A stretch of 64,000 nt of DNA from a bacterium 1xD42-87. Its GTDB lineage: Bacteria; Bacillota; Clostridia; Lachnospirales; Lachnospiraceae. The DNA lies in NCBI GenBank assembly GCA_003611805.1, contig RAYM01000035.1, forward strand, positions 1-64,000, read 5' to 3'. Each line of letters opens with the position of its first letter. The stretch's first letter is position 1. The notes beneath the pieces were generated by a model. That model was not told the DNA's origin. It saw nothing but the letters and a program-made list of their open reading frames with translations, and did no database searches. This document shows positions 62,417 to 64,000 of this stretch, piece after piece. The translations under genes and the position numbers were made by a program.

Positions 62417-63304
62417 ATGGGAGCTAATATATATCGCAATAAAAAGCCGGCGCTGGCGTTCCTGCTTCCGGCATTTCTGTTCATGGTAGTGTTCCTTTAT
62501 TATCCGTTTATCAAAACGATTCTTAACAGCTTTATGCATCTGAAACAGCTCGGTGCAGCGGCAACTGAATTTAACACGCCATGGTATACCAACTATGAGG
62601 AGATGCTGCACGATCCGAACGTGTGGACCTCCGTGAAGAATACGATCATTATGATGGCTGTCACGCTGGTGGGGCAGGTGGGAATCGCCATTGTGCTGGC
62701 TCTGATGGTTGACAATATCGGCAGGGGAAAACAGATTTTCAGAACGCTCTTTTTCTTCCCCATTGTGATTTCCGCCACGGCATTAGGCCTGATGTTCAAC
62801 CTGATTTTCCTCTATGACAAGGGCATGGTAAACCAGCTTCTGGAAATATTGGGGAAACAGAATCTGACTGACTGGAAGGCGGAGGGAATTGCACTCTTTA
62901 CGATGATGGCGCCGGTTATGTGGCAGTATGTGGGCTTCTACTTTGTCATTCTTGTGACGGGGTTGAACAACATTTCCGACGAGCTGTACGAGGCGGCAAG
63001 GATCGACGGCGCGACGGCGCTGCAGCGTGTGCGATACATATCGGTTCCGCTGCTCCACAATGTGATCTGCACCTGCAGTGTTCTGGCGGTTACAGGTGCG
63101 CTCAAGGTGTTTGACCTTCCATGGGTGATGTTCCCCAAGGGGATGCCGCTTAAGACCACCTTCCTGACCGGCACGTACATGTACTATCACACGATGGAGA
63201 CGAAGAACGTAGACTATGGCGCAGCGCTGGCGGTTCTGATCGTGGTGCTGGGCGTGGTGCTCGCCAAGGTGGTCAATGCGATTTTCAAAGAGAAGGAATA
63301 CTAG
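62417..63304 (+). CDS. Sugar ABC transporter permease (MalF type)
   Basis: A 295-residue six-helix permease with EAA loop (LYEAARIDGATALQRVRYIS). ATG 62417 is selected because GGAGG lies 6 nt upstream. Partner of the permease starting at 63320 and binding protein upstream. Confidence 0.94.
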   Translation: MGANIYRNKKPALAFLLPAFLFMVVFLYYPFIKTILNSFMHLKQLGAAATEFNTPWYTNYEEMLHDPNVWTSVKNTIIMMAVTLVGQVGIAIVLALMVDNIGRGKQIFRTLFFFPIVISATALGLMFNLIFLYDKGMVNQLLEILGKQNLTDWKAEGIALFTMMAPVMWQYVGFYFVILVTGLNNISDELYEAARIDGATALQRVRYISVPLLHNVICTCSVLAVTGALKVFDLPWVMFPKGMPLKTTFLTGTYMYYHTMETKNVDYGAALAVLIVVLGVVLAKVVNAIFKEKEY

Positions 63305-63319
63305 GAGGAGGGATGGACG

Positions 63320-64000
63320 ATGACGAAGAAAAAAAGGGTGTCACCCGGACTGGTCGTGGTGTATGTGATTCTGATTATTTGGGCGCTGACAACGGTCTAT
63401 CCGATTATCTGGGTCATACAGAACGCCTTCAAGGCGAAGAATAAGATTTTGGAAAATTCCTTTGCGCTTCCGTTAGGCGATCTGTTTACAACGGCGAACT
63501 TCAGAAAAGCGTTTGAGACGACGGACATTTTCGGGGCATACAAGAGCAGTCTCTTTATCTCCACCATGGTGGCTCTGTTTGTGATACTGCTTGCGGGTAT
63601 GGGCGCGTACGCCCTTGCCAGATACAAGTTCCGCGGTTCTAATCTGATCAACTCCCTTGTAGTCGGCGCGATGATGTTCCCGGCTTTTGCAACGGTCATT
63701 TCAGTATACCAGATGGAATTTAAATGGGGCATCGCCAGCACGGGAAGCTGGTTCCTCAATATGCTGTCGGTAATTCTGCCGCAGATCGCAGGCAATATGG
63801 CGTTTGCCATGGTGGTTCTGACAGGCTATATCAGGGGACTTCCCATAGAACTTGAGGAGGCGGCTTACATGGAGGGATGCAACGCGTTCCAGATTTACTT
63901 TAAGGTGATTATGCCGCTGACGAAGCCTTCCTTTGCGACGGTGGCGATCTTCTCCTTCCTGTGGAGCTACAACGATCTGTTCACCCAGTCCTTCTTCCTG
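63320..64000 (+). CDS. Sugar ABC transporter permease (MalG type), cut by window end
   Basis: An open frame of 227 codons that continues past the window edge. It begins MTKKKRVSPGLVVVYVILII and contains GMGAYALARYKFRGSN and the EAA loop IELEEAAYMEGCNAFQIYFK. Helices 1 to 5 are visible. AGGAGGAGGG precedes ATG 63320; an overlapping ATG at 63313 is in another frame. Completes the importer of this block. Confidence 0.92.
   Translation, partial: MTKKKRVSPGLVVVYVILIIWALTTVYPIIWVIQNAFKAKNKILENSFALPLGDLFTTANFRKAFETTDIFGAYKSSLFISTMVALFVILLAGMGAYALARYKFRGSNLINSLVVGAMMFPAFATVISVYQMEFKWGIASTGSWFLNMLSVILPQIAGNMAFAMVVLTGYIRGLPIELEEAAYMEGCNAFQIYFKVIMPLTKPSFATVAIFSFLWSYNDLFTQSFFL

Overview
The window looks like a chromosomal segment of an anaerobic, low-to-mid GC Firmicute, most likely a gut Lachnospiraceae (Clostridia). 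The evidence is the family content: a CD1871A-type CXXC peptide beside a TlpA thioredoxin and a polyferredoxin, DUF4179 anti-sigma, DUF2974 and DUF6171 proteins, several MalFG-type sugar transporters with glycoside hydrolases, a YesM-type kinase, and strong AGGAGG ribosome sites. The genus cannot be fixed from sequence reading alone.

Layout. 1-4219 is mobile DNA: an IS3 transposase remnant, then a group II intron whose 5' end (about 553) and domain V/VI (4148-4219) are both present but which has no reverse transcriptase. Its interior instead carries a small ORF, a RhuM-family gene and a large serine recombinase. 4230-10282 is ordinary chromosome: D-Ala-D-Ala carboxypeptidase, FUSC-type exporter, thioesterase, TfoX-like protein, a TetR regulator and an oleate hydratase with its own promoter. 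10437-13746 is a decaying accessory stretch (UDG-like gene, ABC transporter that has lost Walker A, frameshifted GNAT, one intact and one truncated HAD gene). 13862-24279 holds housekeeping genes (glutamine synthetase, YjbR, ZIP transporter, aldo/keto reductase, MATE pump, alanine symporter, nucleoid-associated protein, hydrolases).

24415-31151 is an arabino-oligosaccharide block: GH43, GH51, a DUF6171 protein, and an ABC importer driven by a consensus promoter that is preceded by A-tract tandem repeats and followed by a leader with a possible 12-codon ORF. 31339-35331 is a signalling block: a soluble GGDEF/degenerate-EAL/LamG protein facing a FIST-domain plus soluble chemoreceptor operon. 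35421-41971 is an alpha-galactoside block (AraC regulator, ABC importer, GH36 alpha-galactosidase) with an unusual intergenic hairpin and tandem repeat array at 39521-39730.

42135-52200 is a second accessory stretch of small single genes (GNATs, methyltransferases, VOC, HIT, alpha/beta hydrolase, XRE regulator), several clear remnants, and a TlpA/CXXC/polyferredoxin redox operon. 52278-54612 has two different tRNA-Leu genes bracketing an ECF sigma/DUF4179 pair. 54869 to the right edge is a phosphorolytic disaccharide block: a GH94 phosphorylase closest in my memory to N,N'-diacetylchitobiose phosphorylase, a hexose-phosphate mutase, a YesM-type histidine kinase without a visible response regulator, and an ABC importer whose second permease runs off the window end.
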